64,000 nucleotides of DNA from Hufsiella ginkgonis (lineage in GTDB: Bacteria; Bacteroidota; Bacteroidia; Sphingobacteriales; Sphingobacteriaceae): positions 310,001-374,000 of the forward strand of contig NZ_WVHS01000004.1 of the NCBI RefSeq assembly GCF_009834915.1, written 5' to 3'. The notes beneath the pieces are model-generated. The model made no database searches, was not told the DNA's origin, and was given only the letters and a program-made list of their open reading frames with translations. Made by a program: the position numbers and the translations under genes. Below are positions 22,644 through 31,494 of this stretch, piece by piece (the stretch's first letter is position 1; each line of letters starts with the position of its first letter).

Positions 22644-25064
22644 ATGAGGACATTGCCCTGCCTGCTGGTTTGCGTATTACTTTACCTGTGCTTCTCCGTT
22701 ACCGTGCACGCCCAGGACCTTTTTACAGATTCCGTGGTGCGCAAACTGAGTGATTACCATGCGGGTAACTCCTCGCCCGCCTTGTTTTTACATTTCGACA
22801 AGAACGTGTACACCGCCAATGAAACGGCCTGGTTTACCGCGTACCTGCTTAACCGTCCTGCTACGGACACCACCCATACGTTATCTGTTTCGCTGGTGAG
22901 CGATGCCGATCGTACCGTAGTGCTTAAGCGCGAGTTCCTGGTGTTTAATGGTCTCGCCTTTGGCGACCTTTCGGTCCCCGATTCGCTGCCTGCGGGCAGG
23001 TACCACTTTAACGCATTTACCAACCACGTGGTCAACGGAATTCCCCAAAGCGCGTTTACCCAGCCCATCACGCTGAAAACTACCACCGAGCCGCCGTTCC
23101 AGGCCTCCCTAAAGCTGTTAGATACCGTAGCCGCCGACGGATTTTACAAGGTGCTGTTCGAGGGCTTTACCAAAGACAAGATGTTATTAAAAAATGCGGC
23201 GTTATCTTACAACGTTACACCAGGAGAAACGGTCAAAGCCCGCACCAACGAAAGAGGCGAATACCTTGTTCATATTCCCATAAAAGATGTTACCGCACTA
23301 AACAACACCTTGCGATTAACGGTATCGTGGCAAAAGGACAAACAGGGCCTGAGTGTCAGGCTGCCCGTCGCCCCGGCAGAAACAACGCTCAGGTTTTATC
23401 CCGAAGGCGGATATCTCATTGATGCAACGCCTTGTATAGTGGGCTGGGAAGCCAAAAGGCCCGGCGGGATACCCGTTCAGCTAACGGGGGTATTATTTTG
23501 CGACGGCGCACCGGCCGACACGATCTTTACCAGCAGCCTCGGAATTGGCAAGTTCCTGCTTACTCCCGTAAAAGGAAGCACTTATTTTATCCGTCCATTT
23601 GAACACAACCTGGCCGGGAAGGATTGGCCGCTGCCCCTTGCCATAGACAGGAGCCCGGCGATATCCGCCAACCGCAGCGTGGTCGACGACACGCTGAAAG
23701 TCACCGTCAGGAATATTGAAAAAGGCGGCCGGTTAGTGCTTCATAATTTCAATGAAGTATTTATTTCGAAACCGATCCCGGCAGGAGGATATCGCGCCAG
23801 TTTCAAGATCGCGCTTGATGGGCTGCCCCGCGGTCTTGCCGCGCTCACCATTTTCGACGAGGAGGATCGCCCTCGCGGCGAACGGCTCATTTTTGCGCAC
23901 TATAACCAACGGGAAGCGCTGACTGCTACCACCGATAAGCCTGAGTACAAACCGCGCGAAAAGGTAACGCTATCCCTCTTGCTAAAAGACGCCGCGGGAA
24001 AACCGCTGCGGGGGATAGTTTCTATAGCTTGTGTGCAGGAAAACCGGCTGGAAACGGGAAACGTGACTGATATCGAAACTTATGCTTACCTGGTCCGCCT
24101 GCTTGGAAATCTGCCGGCCGACCCGATGGGCGAATGGGCCCGGAACAAAGGATACATCGAGAATATCCTACTGGTAAAGGGCTGGCGCAAATATAGCTGG
24201 CAGGAAGCGATGGCCGGCAAGCCGGCGCAGCCGGTTAACTATCAGTCACTGCAATTTACCGGGTCGGTTACTTATTTCAAAAAGCCGCTGAAGAAACCTG
24301 TCGCCGTAAGCCTTTTACGCGACTCTGCATTTTCCCTGCTTCAAACCGACAAAACAGGGACTTTTTTGCCCGCCATCCGCGACCTAATTCTTGCCCCTGA
24401 TAAAAAGCTGCTCATCTCGGTAAATGAAAAGCAATATGCAGGTTACGACGTCAGGTTGAACGATCCATACTTGCCCGTGAGCGCCCGGCTTGCCCGGGAA
24501 CAGGATGCCCCGGATGTGGCGGCCGCGGCGATCAACACCACCGGATCCCTGCTCATTAACCGGAACGAACGCACCATTATGATGAAGGAGATCAGCCTGA
24601 CCTCGAAAAAAGACGATAACCTCTTCGGGACCCGCGGGTTCGGGGTAAATGCCTGCGGAGATTATGTATGCATGTACAATATTCTAAACTGCCCCAATCA
24701 TAACGGGGCGTATGGAAACAAGGAACCTGTGGAAGGAAGGATCTACCTGTCAAACGGCGCCAGGGTCGTTTATTCCGGCTGTGTAAATAGCGCGAAAAAA
24801 GACGACCACGTGATCAGGGCCACCGGGATTTACCTGAACAAAGAGTTTTATGGCTCTGACTATTCGGAACTCAGCCCTTCGCAACCAGAATATTTTTCTA
24901 CGATCTTCTGGAAACACGGCCTGCTGCTCAACGAAGACGGAACCGCATCAGCACAGTTCTATACCAGCGATATCACGGGGAGGTTTAAAGTTGTCGTCCA
25001 GGGCCTTACCAGTAACGATGTGGTATTTGGTGAACAGGCTTTCACCGTCACGAAACCGAAATAA
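22644..25064 (+). CDS. Large secreted MG2-like protein
   Basis: 806 aa with a signal peptide to about residue 23 (VTVHAQDLF). The N-terminal domain resembles the MG2 macroglobulin-type domains of Bacteroidota envelope proteins (SPALFLHFDKNVYTANETAW, FTAYLLNR). Several beta-sandwich modules follow, one starting near 420 (ATTDKPEYKPREKVTLSLLL). Relatives carry a TonB-plug-like segment near the C-terminus; here the corresponding part (about 650-720) is a Cys-rich stretch (NACGDYVCMYNILNCPNH, YSGCVNSAKK). The end, GRFKVVVQGLTSNDVVFGEQ, resembles the usual terminal module. Probably exported to the periplasm or surface; role unknown. Confidence 0.75.
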   Translation: MRTLPCLLVCVLLYLCFSVTVHAQDLFTDSVVRKLSDYHAGNSSPALFLHFDKNVYTANETAWFTAYLLNRPATDTTHTLSVSLVSDADRTVVLKREFLVFNGLAFGDLSVPDSLPAGRYHFNAFTNHVVNGIPQSAFTQPITLKTTTEPPFQASLKLLDTVAADGFYKVLFEGFTKDKMLLKNAALSYNVTPGETVKARTNERGEYLVHIPIKDVTALNNTLRLTVSWQKDKQGLSVRLPVAPAETTLRFYPEGGYLIDATPCIVGWEAKRPGGIPVQLTGVLFCDGAPADTIFTSSLGIGKFLLTPVKGSTYFIRPFEHNLAGKDWPLPLAIDRSPAISANRSVVDDTLKVTVRNIEKGGRLVLHNFNEVFISKPIPAGGYRASFKIALDGLPRGLAALTIFDEEDRPRGERLIFAHYNQREALTATTDKPEYKPREKVTLSLLLKDAAGKPLRGIVSIACVQENRLETGNVTDIETYAYLVRLLGNLPADPMGEWARNKGYIENILLVKGWRKYSWQEAMAGKPAQPVNYQSLQFTGSVTYFKKPLKKPVAVSLLRDSAFSLLQTDKTGTFLPAIRDLILAPDKKLLISVNEKQYAGYDVRLNDPYLPVSARLAREQDAPDVAAAAINTTGSLLINRNERTIMMKEISLTSKKDDNLFGTRGFGVNACGDYVCMYNILNCPNHNGAYGNKEPVEGRIYLSNGARVVYSGCVNSAKKDDHVIRATGIYLNKEFYGSDYSELSPSQPEYFSTIFWKHGLLLNEDGTASAQFYTSDITGRFKVVVQGLTSNDVVFGEQAFTVTKPK

Positions 25065-25085
25065 AGAGTTAACCGGCACTACCGC

Positions 25086-25880
25086 TCAAATCACCTGCAA
25101 AGACCGTCCTGATAACAGGATCGCCAGGATGATCACCCCTACTACGATCCGGTACCATCCGAAAGCTACAAAGCCTTTCTTTTGCAGGAAGGTGATAAAC
25201 GACCTGATCGCAAGGATCGCTACTAAAAAAGCCACGACGTTGCCGATAGCCAGGAGCTTGATCTCCTCGCCGGTGAGCGGGTAACCGTCTTTGTAAAAAT
25301 CGTACAGCTTTTTAGCTGTTGCACCGAACATGGTGGGTACAGCAAGAAAGAACGAGAACTCGGCTGCCGCTTTCCGGGTAAGGCCCTGGGTCATACCGCC
25401 TACAATACTCGCCGCGGAGCGGGAAGTGCCGGGGATCATCGCGAGGCATTGGAACAATCCTATCTTAAGAGCCTGGAGGTAAGTCACTTCGTCGGTCGAT
25501 CCGGTTCCCGAATTTTTAAACCATTTGTCGGTAAATAGCAGGATCACCCCGCCTACCAGCAGCGCGATGGCGACACCCATGGCATTTTCGAGCAGCTGAT
25601 CGATCTTATCGCTTAACAGCACCCCCAACACCACCGCCGGAACAAATGCCACCAGCAGCTTAAAATAAAACTGGAACGATTGGAAAAAACGCTGGAAGTA
25701 AAGCACCACCACCGAAAGAATCGCACCTAACTGGATGGCCACGATGTACAATTTTACGAATTCTTCGGAGCCAATCCCCATTAGGGCAGAACCGAGGATC
25801 ATGTGCCCGGTAGACGATACCGGCAAAAACTCCGTCAGGCCCTCGATGACGGCCAGGACGATTGCTTGTGCTGTAGTCAT
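25086..25880 (-). CDS. uppP: Undecaprenyl-diphosphatase
   Basis: 264 aa BacA/UppP-type integral membrane phosphatase recycling undecaprenyl diphosphate to the carrier used for peptidoglycan and other wall polymers. Signature motifs: [17 protein letters not shown] near the N-terminus and [15 protein letters not shown]. About eight membrane helices. It starts 2 nt after the DUF3098 gene stop, third in the ftsX-DUF3098-uppP unit. Confidence 0.97.
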   Translation of the reverse strand: MTTAQAIVLAVIEGLTEFLPVSSTGHMILGSALMGIGSEEFVKLYIVAIQLGAILSVVVLYFQRFFQSFQFYFKLLVAFVPAVVLGVLLSDKIDQLLENAMGVAIALLVGGVILLFTDKWFKNSGTGSTDEVTYLQALKIGLFQCLAMIPGTSRSAASIVGGMTQGLTRKAAAEFSFFLAVPTMFGATAKKLYDFYKDGYPLTGEEIKLLAIGNVVAFLVAILAIRSFITFLQKKGFVAFGWYRIVVGVIILAILLSGRSLQVI

Positions 25881-25882
25881 GC

Positions 25883-26107
25883 CTACTTGCGGAGAATAGC
25901 TACAAAACCGATGGCGAAGCCGGCAAGCACTACGATCGGGGCCAGCACGATTTTACGGAAACTATAAATATCGGTGGTGCCCGTCATCAGGATAAAGCCC
26001 AACAAAACAACACCAATGCAGAGCAGCATGAGCCGGTAATTTGTTTTACCAAAAACGAACTCAACCTGTTTGGTTTCTGTTGCAGGTGCATTTTTTTTCT
26101 GTGCCAT
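25883..26107 (-). CDS. DUF3098 small membrane protein
   Basis: 74 aa with two membrane helices (about 28-45 and 53-70), a short polar N-terminus and the family signature [20 protein letters not shown] with [14 protein letters not shown]. Conserved in Bacteroidota between ftsX and uppP, as here (1 and 2 nt spacings). Function unknown; position suggests a part in envelope or division work. Confidence 0.92.
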   Translation of the reverse strand: MAQKKNAPATETKQVEFVFGKTNYRLMLLCIGVVLLGFILMTGTTDIYSFRKIVLAPIVVLAGFAIGFVAILRK

Positions 26108-26108
26108 A

Positions 26109-26987
26109 TTATCTGTAAAGATTATGAATTTTTAGACTTAAATATTTGCTGACCGCGAAATAGGTGCTTAATCCAGAGATCAGGATCCCGGCTACGATCA
26201 CACCAAGGAACACCACACCAAACTCGAACCAATTGCGGAGTATCACCAATTCAGGCACCTGCTGCTGCGCGAGGTAAAGGATCCCCATCAGCAGGATGAT
26301 GGAAATAAGACCGGCAAGCAACCCGTGCAGAATGCCATACCCGAGGAACGGGTTACGGATAAAGTTCCGCGTAGCGCCTACCAACTGCATACTTTTGATT
26401 AAAAAACGCTGTGAATAAATAGCGAGCCGGATGGTATTATTAATTAACGCGATGGCGATAACAGTAAGAATAATGGCAAATGCCAGGATCACCAGGCCGA
26501 TGAGCCTTACATTCTGGTTCACCGTGTCGATCAGCGATTTCTGGTAGATCACCTCTTTCACCAGCTGATTCTTCTCCAGCTGGCTGCTAAAAGTTTCGAT
26601 GCTGGCGTTGTTGGCATAATCAGCCTTCATGTACACATCGATAGAGGAAAGCAACGGGTTATATCCAAGGAACTCCACGAAGTCCTCTCCCAGGTCGCGG
26701 GTAAGGTTATGAGCGGCAAGTTCTTTACTAACATATTGTGTTTTAAGCACATACGGATTTGCATCGATCTGCCGTTTCAGCGCCTGGATATCCACTTCAC
26801 GGGCACCGTCGTTCACGATGATGTTCAGCACAATATTTTCTTTCACATAATTGGAAAGACCGCGGGCATGTACCAGGATCAAACCGAGCAATCCAAGCAT
26901 CAGCAATACCAGCGAGATACTGATCACCGTAGAAATATAGATCGTTTTCGTCTTTTTTGCCGAGGTGCTGTCCTCAAATTCTTCCAT
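26109..26987 (-). CDS. ftsX: Cell-division protein FtsX
   Basis: 292 aa. FtsX topology: helix 1 (about 18-42), an extracytoplasmic domain (about 45-165) and three C-terminal helices (about 170-192, 222-245, 262-285). Motifs NTIRLAIYSQRFLIKSMQLVGA and FIRNPFLGYGILHGL are typical of Bacteroidota FtsX. With FtsE it activates wall hydrolases at division; ftsE is not in this window. First gene of a unit with DUF3098 and uppP, with a promoter at 27006-27034. Confidence 0.93.
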   Translation of the reverse strand: MEEFEDSTSAKKTKTIYISTVISISLVLLMLGLLGLILVHARGLSNYVKENIVLNIIVNDGAREVDIQALKRQIDANPYVLKTQYVSKELAAHNLTRDLGEDFVEFLGYNPLLSSIDVYMKADYANNASIETFSSQLEKNQLVKEVIYQKSLIDTVNQNVRLIGLVILAFAIILTVIAIALINNTIRLAIYSQRFLIKSMQLVGATRNFIRNPFLGYGILHGLLAGLISIILLMGILYLAQQQVPELVILRNWFEFGVVFLGVIVAGILISGLSTYFAVSKYLSLKIHNLYR

Positions 26988-27005
26988 AGTTAGCGGGCTT
27001 GACAG

Positions 27006-27034
27006 GCGAAATTAAGGAATAAATCCTAAATCAA
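27006..27034 (-). promoter_or_regulatory. Promoter of the ftsX unit
   Basis: Minus strand: TTG (27034-27032), 17 nt, TAATTTCGC (27014-27006), 19 nt before the ftsX ATG. It overlaps the 3' end of the DUF58 gene by a few bases. Confidence 0.5.
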
Positions 27035-27954
27035 TTCATTTTTTCCCGTTTGATCAGGTATGCTTTCAGCACCTGGTAAAATCCGGCGTTCATGTCGGCA
27101 TCCACAAAATCGATCCGGTATTGGGCGCACTTTAGCTGCAGCTCTTTGTGAAAGCCACGGATCGCTTCGAGATAGGAAGCTTTTACCTGGCTGGGATTCA
27201 CTTTCAGCTCATCACCGCTTTCCAGGTCAATGAAATGGTAGGGGCGGTTATCGAACGCGAAGTCCAGCTCGCTTCGGTGCTCCAGCACGTTAAAGATCAC
27301 CACCTCATGTTTATTATACTTAAGGTGCTGCAGGGCTTCAAAAATCTCCGCGAGCTCGGATTTCGAGCCTGCTGTTTCCAGCATATCGCTAAAAATAATG
27401 ATCAGCGACCGTTTGTGCACCTGCTCGGCAATCTCGTGCAGCGCCGAGGCGACGGAGGTTTTTGTTCCGCGGCTTTCCCGTGCCAGGAGACGCTCCAGCT
27501 CGGCGAACAAATATTTCTGGTGCACAGCCGTAGACTTGGCCGGGGTAGAAAGCTCCACATGGTCAGAAAAACAGCTAAGCCCGAAGGCGTCCCGCTGTTT
27601 TTTGAAAAGATACATCAGCGAAGCGGCGGAATATACCGAGAACAACAGCTTGTTCATTTCCTTCCCGGGGTAGTACATAGACGATGATACATCGAGTACC
27701 AGCTGACAGCGAAGATTGGTCTCCTCTTCAAACCGTTTTACAAACAGCCTGTCGGTACGCGCAAATAATTTCCAGTCGATATTGCGGATCGAGTCGCCGT
27801 TGTTATATAACCGGTGTTCAGCAAACTCTACCGAGAATCCGTGGAAAGGACTTTTATGCAGGCCCGTGATAAACCCCTCTACCACCTGCTGTGCCAGCAA
27901 CTCGAGGTTACCAAAATCCTGGAGTTCCTTGTACGTACTTAACTCTTGCGTCAT
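27031..27954 (-). CDS. DUF58 domain protein
   Basis: 307 aa, cytosolic, with a vWA-like fold. Diagnostic segments: GFSVEFAEHRLYNNGDSIRN, IDWKLFARTDRLFVKRFEEE and the MIDAS-like LVLDVSSSMYY. DUF58 proteins are usually encoded with MoxR ATPases and vWA/BatA proteins; none is adjacent here. It lies upstream of ftsX with a 43-nt gap and may be partly co-transcribed. Confidence 0.93.
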   Translation of the reverse strand: MTQELSTYKELQDFGNLELLAQQVVEGFITGLHKSPFHGFSVEFAEHRLYNNGDSIRNIDWKLFARTDRLFVKRFEEETNLRCQLVLDVSSSMYYPGKEMNKLLFSVYSAASLMYLFKKQRDAFGLSCFSDHVELSTPAKSTAVHQKYLFAELERLLARESRGTKTSVASALHEIAEQVHKRSLIIIFSDMLETAGSKSELAEIFEALQHLKYNKHEVVIFNVLEHRSELDFAFDNRPYHFIDLESGDELKVNPSQVKASYLEAIRGFHKELQLKCAQYRIDFVDADMNAGFYQVLKAYLIKREKMN

Positions 27955-28103
27955 CGTACTAAGTTAGTAATAACTTGTAAAATTGCCCGGAGTTTAAGGT
28001 TGTAAGTTGAAGGCAGCTTCAAACGCATCCCTACGTAATAAACTAATTACAATACTCCAATCCGTAATTCCATAGCTTCGATCTTTCAAATGTCATTCAG
28101 CGT

Positions 28104-30242
28104 ATGAACTTTTATAAACTTACGACAGCCGCGCTTCTCAGCGGACTTTCGGTTACAGCCTTTGGACAGCAGAAAAAGGACCCGGTGTTCGCCGATGTTT
28201 TCGGCCGGCCGGTACAAGGCATCGTGAACCCGCTGCCCGCCGTTCGTTCCTGGGCAGACGATACCCACTATATTGAGAATCGCGGCGGTTTCCAGGGAAC
28301 GCCTTATACCGTGGACGTAAAAACCGGCGAAGCAGTTCCCTCCACACCGGTACAGGTAAACCAGGCAAGCGTTTCGGTGCGCAATAAAGACATCTTTTAC
28401 CGCGACCTCAACGGCAAAGAAACACAGGTGACAAAAGACACCGCCGAGGAAAAAAATCCCACGCTTTCACCGGACGGCACACAGGTGGCATTTACCCGCA
28501 ACAACGATTTTTACTCGGCAGATATCGCCAGCGGCAAAGAAACACGCTATACCAGCGACGGAACTGACGTGATTTATAGCGGATGGGCGTCCTGGGTATA
28601 CTACGAAGAGATCCTCGGCCGTGCCACGCGCTACAAGGCTTTCTGGTGGAGCCCTGACAGTAAACACCTCGCTTTCATGCACTTCGACGATTCGAAAGTG
28701 CCCATGTTCCCCATCTACGGCGCTACCGGGCAGCACGGATACCTGGAAAGGACCCGCTACCCGAAACCCGGCGACCGCAACCCGGAAGTGAAAGTAGGAA
28801 TCGTAGCTACCGGGAACGCGCAAGTAGTGTGGACCGATTTCGACCCGAAAACAGACCAGTACTTTGGCACCCCGTTCTGGATGGCCGACAACAAATCCCT
28901 TTGGGTGCAATGGATGAACCGCGACCAGAACAACCTGGTGATCTATTCCGTGAGCCCGGAAACCGGACAGAAAAGTGTGATCTATGAAGAAAAACAGAAA
29001 ACCTGGATAGACTGGTTCGACAATATGTATTTTCTCAAAAACGGGCAGGGCTTTATCCTGCAAAGCGACAAAAGCGGCTGGGGACATTACTATTATTATG
29101 ACCTGACCGGGAAATTAAAGAAACAGCTTACCTCCGGGAACTGGCGCGTTTCAAACCTGCTGCGCGTTGACGAAAAAAACCAGGAGATCTTTTTCACCGC
29201 ACGCAAAGAAGCGTCGACCCGTATAGACCTCTATAAAGTGAGCCTTAAAGGCGGCGAGCCAAAGCGTCTTACGTTCGGCAACTTCGATCACCAGGTAAGC
29301 CTTTCCCCCGGCGGAAGCTATTTCGTTACCACTTACTCCAACCTGCAAACTCCTAACCGTTCGGCTCTATACGATACCAACGGAAAGCTGGTGCGCGAAC
29401 TCGGTGACTCGAAAGGCCCCCAGTTCGAAAACTATAACCTGCCTAAAACCGAGCTCGTGTACTATACCACACGTGACGGCCTCCAGCTGCCTATGAAAGT
29501 TACCTACCCGCTTAACTTCGATCCTTCAAAAAAATACCCTGTATGGACCTCCATTTACGGCGGTCCGGATGCCGGGCAGGTATATGATCGCTGGTCGAGC
29601 CCTACCGGGCAGACCTGGTGGTGGGCCAAAGAAGGCATTATCCAGGTAAACATCGACAACCGGAGCGCGGGTCACCTCGGCAAAACCGGTATGAATTACA
29701 TTTACCGGATCCTTGGCAAATATGAGATCGAAGATTACATGGACGCTATCAGGTTCCTGGAGAGCAAAGGCTATGTAAATGAGCAGAAAGTGGGCATCAC
29801 CGGCGGTAGCTTCGGGGGTTATATGACAGCCATGGCACTTACTTATGGCGCAGACGTGTTTACGCACGGAATTGCGGTGTCGTCGCCAACCAACTGGAAC
29901 CTGTACGACACCCATTATACCGAACGTTACATGGATACGCCACAGGACAACGCCGAGGGTTACAACGTCACCTCCCCGGTTACTTATGCAGAAAAACTAA
30001 AAGGAGTGCTCCGCATCGTTCATGGAAATATGGACGACAACGTACATATGCAGAACAGCATTCAGCTGATCGACCGCCTCCAGGATCTCAATAAGGATTT
30101 CGAGATGATGATCTACCCGGGCCAGCGTCATGGCATCGGTGGCTCAAAAGCAAGACAATCTGCACAGGAAACCACTCGCTTTATTTACAAATATCTCCTG
30201 GAAAAACCGGTTCCCCAGGATTATATCGCTTACTGGAAATAA
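28104..30242 (+). CDS. Dipeptidyl-peptidase IV-like S9 serine peptidase
   Basis: 712 aa, exported (signal peptide to about residue 22, SVTAFGQQ). An eight-bladed beta-propeller (about 30-470) is followed by an alpha/beta-hydrolase domain. The triad is visible: Ser569 in GGSFGGYM, Asp644/645 in GNMDDNVH and His676 in GQRHGIGG. The propeller carries GWASWVYYEEILGRA, the segment holding the Glu pair (YEE) that binds the peptide N-terminus in DPP IV. It releases X-Pro or X-Ala dipeptides in the periplasm. Single gene with a stem-loop at its end. Confidence 0.95.
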   Translation: MNFYKLTTAALLSGLSVTAFGQQKKDPVFADVFGRPVQGIVNPLPAVRSWADDTHYIENRGGFQGTPYTVDVKTGEAVPSTPVQVNQASVSVRNKDIFYRDLNGKETQVTKDTAEEKNPTLSPDGTQVAFTRNNDFYSADIASGKETRYTSDGTDVIYSGWASWVYYEEILGRATRYKAFWWSPDSKHLAFMHFDDSKVPMFPIYGATGQHGYLERTRYPKPGDRNPEVKVGIVATGNAQVVWTDFDPKTDQYFGTPFWMADNKSLWVQWMNRDQNNLVIYSVSPETGQKSVIYEEKQKTWIDWFDNMYFLKNGQGFILQSDKSGWGHYYYYDLTGKLKKQLTSGNWRVSNLLRVDEKNQEIFFTARKEASTRIDLYKVSLKGGEPKRLTFGNFDHQVSLSPGGSYFVTTYSNLQTPNRSALYDTNGKLVRELGDSKGPQFENYNLPKTELVYYTTRDGLQLPMKVTYPLNFDPSKKYPVWTSIYGGPDAGQVYDRWSSPTGQTWWWAKEGIIQVNIDNRSAGHLGKTGMNYIYRILGKYEIEDYMDAIRFLESKGYVNEQKVGITGGSFGGYMTAMALTYGADVFTHGIAVSSPTNWNLYDTHYTERYMDTPQDNAEGYNVTSPVTYAEKLKGVLRIVHGNMDDNVHMQNSIQLIDRLQDLNKDFEMMIYPGQRHGIGGSKARQSAQETTRFIYKYLLEKPVPQDYIAYWK

Positions 30243-30254
30243 CGGTACTGATTA

Positions 30255-30298
30255 CATAACAAACGCCTGTCGGGTTAACCGCGCAGGCGTTTGTTATG
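30255..30298. terminator. Stem-loop between convergent genes
   Basis: A 15-bp perfect inverted repeat, CATAACAAACGCCTG and CAGGCGTTTGTTATG, around a 14-nt loop. It follows the DPP IV stop and faces the end of the lipoprotein gene. There is no long T-run, so termination is probable but not certain. Confidence 0.65.
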
Positions 30299-30305
30299 AC
30301 GCCCG

Positions 30306-30812
30306 TTATTTTAACCGGCCCTGCTGCTTTAACAGACCAGTTATGCGGATATCGTTTCGTTTGTCGAGCTGGGCGATTACAGCGCTGCCCGCCACCGACA
30401 CGTACTGGATCCCGAGCTTTTCCGTTCCTTCGCTAAACGCCGGGTTGATTGAGGCGATACCCGTCACTATCGAGGAAAGATAGCCCGGGCGGAACTGCCC
30501 GCAGTACACGATCTCCTTATTCACAGTTACCGCAAAAGCCCTGTTCGACCCGAAGTTCTTTAGCGAATTAAGCGCGCCTTTTTTTGTCGTAAAAACATGC
30601 GTCGTGGAATCATAGGAAACGATCTGCTCGCTTTTCACCAGGATGGTATCAGAAAGCACCGCGTTTGTGATGGCCGTAATGTAGGGATAAGCAGTGCCGG
30701 TAGTGAATTGTGAATGCGACTTGAGCAGGTAAATATCCACCTTCCCTGGATATGCACCCTTTCCGCAACCAAATAAAAGGAATATGACAAACAAGTAAAT
30801 GAGCTTTTTCAT
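30306..30812 (-). CDS. Hypothetical lipoprotein
   Basis: 168 aa. Signal peptide with lipobox LFGCG (Cys16). The mature part is strand-rich (VDIYLLKSHSQF, SDTILVKSEQIVSYD, IVYCGQFRPGYLSSI) and not recognised. Codon use is ordinary. It faces DPP IV and lies 134 nt downstream of trxA beyond a terminator, so it must have its own promoter. Confidence 0.7.
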   Translation of the reverse strand: MKKLIYLFVIFLLFGCGKGAYPGKVDIYLLKSHSQFTTGTAYPYITAITNAVLSDTILVKSEQIVSYDSTTHVFTTKKGALNSLKNFGSNRAFAVTVNKEIVYCGQFRPGYLSSIVTGIASINPAFSEGTEKLGIQYVSVAGSAVIAQLDKRNDIRITGLLKQQGRLK

Positions 30813-30871
30813 GATAAGATCCGTCTGGAGATTTATTCCCGATACGACCGCTTATCCTGTTCGTTACAGGT

Positions 30872-30909
30872 AAAAAAAAATCCTGCTTCATATGAAGCAG
30901 GATTTTTTT
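30872..30909 (-). terminator. Intrinsic terminator of trxA
   Basis: Perfect hairpin TCCTGCTTCATATGAAGCAGGA flanked by an A-run on one side and seven T on the other, so it can work in both directions. It lies 37 nt after the trxA stop. Confidence 0.85.
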
Positions 30910-30910
30910 C

Positions 30911-30935
30911 GTTAAACGCATCACGTTTAACGTTT
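30911..30935. repeat. ACGTTTAACG-type intergenic repeat
   Basis: gttaaacgcatcacgtttaacg, a 9-bp inverted repeat next to the trxA terminator. Same motif as in the end of folP (1967-1987) and in 62301-62408. Confidence 0.45.
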
Positions 30936-30946
30936 ATCAATCCCAA

Positions 30947-31267
30947 CTAAGCAAGCTGTTTGCTCAGCTTATCAGCAAGCACCGATTTAGGAACTGCGCC
31001 GATTTGTTTATCGACAATCTCACCGTTCTTAAAGAACAACAGCGCGGGTATATTACGGATCCCGAATTTCATCGAAATGTTCGGGTTGTGGTCCACGTTT
31101 ACTTTTCCAACTACAGCTTTCCCGCTATACTCTTTCGACAATTCTTCTACTACCGGGCCAACCATACGGCAGGGGCCGCACCATTCTGCCCAAAAATCAA
31201 TCAGTACCGGTTTGTCTGATTTTAACACCAACTCCTCAAAGTTTGCGTCGGTTATCTCTAATGCCAT
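30947..31267 (-). CDS. trxA: Thioredoxin
   Basis: 106 aa, cytosolic. Active site WCGPC (Cys30, Cys33) within DFWAEWCGPCRMVGPVVEEL, the cis-proline segment FGIRNIPALLFF and a complete thioredoxin fold. It reduces protein disulfides. Monocistronic, with a two-element promoter and an intrinsic terminator. Confidence 0.97.
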   Translation of the reverse strand: MALEITDANFEELVLKSDKPVLIDFWAEWCGPCRMVGPVVEELSKEYSGKAVVGKVNVDHNPNISMKFGIRNIPALLFFKNGEIVDKQIGAVPKSVLADKLSKQLA

Positions 31268-31286
31268 GATCTAGTTTTTTATTAAT

Positions 31287-31317
31287 CAAAAGTATGTATT
31301 CAATAACCCTGCCACAA
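31287..31317 (-). promoter_or_regulatory. Promoter of trxA
   Basis: Minus strand: TTG (31317-31315), 20 nt, TACTTTTG (31294-31287). The leader to the trxA ATG is about 15 nt. Confidence 0.65.
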
Positions 31318-31494
31318 TAGCGGGTTAACAATATGACAATTGGTTGTCAGTAGCATAAGGTCGTCCAGCCGGGGGGCTAAAAAGGAGGCGGATACTAACC
31401 AGGTAAACGCGCTAGTTAACATATGCCGTTAAAAGGACGGCAAAGAGCGTTTTCCTCATGTTAAAAGTGTTGGTTCTTGGCTGGTTTTAGAAAA

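Noticed and set aside
31412-31459. Minus-strand 15-codon ORF MRKTLFAVLLTAYVN that looks like the start of a signal peptide
   Set aside because: It stops at once, and no later frame in the 227-bp gap between dnaE and trxA gives a recognisable mature protein. It could be a relic of a secreted-protein gene, but the evidence is too thin.
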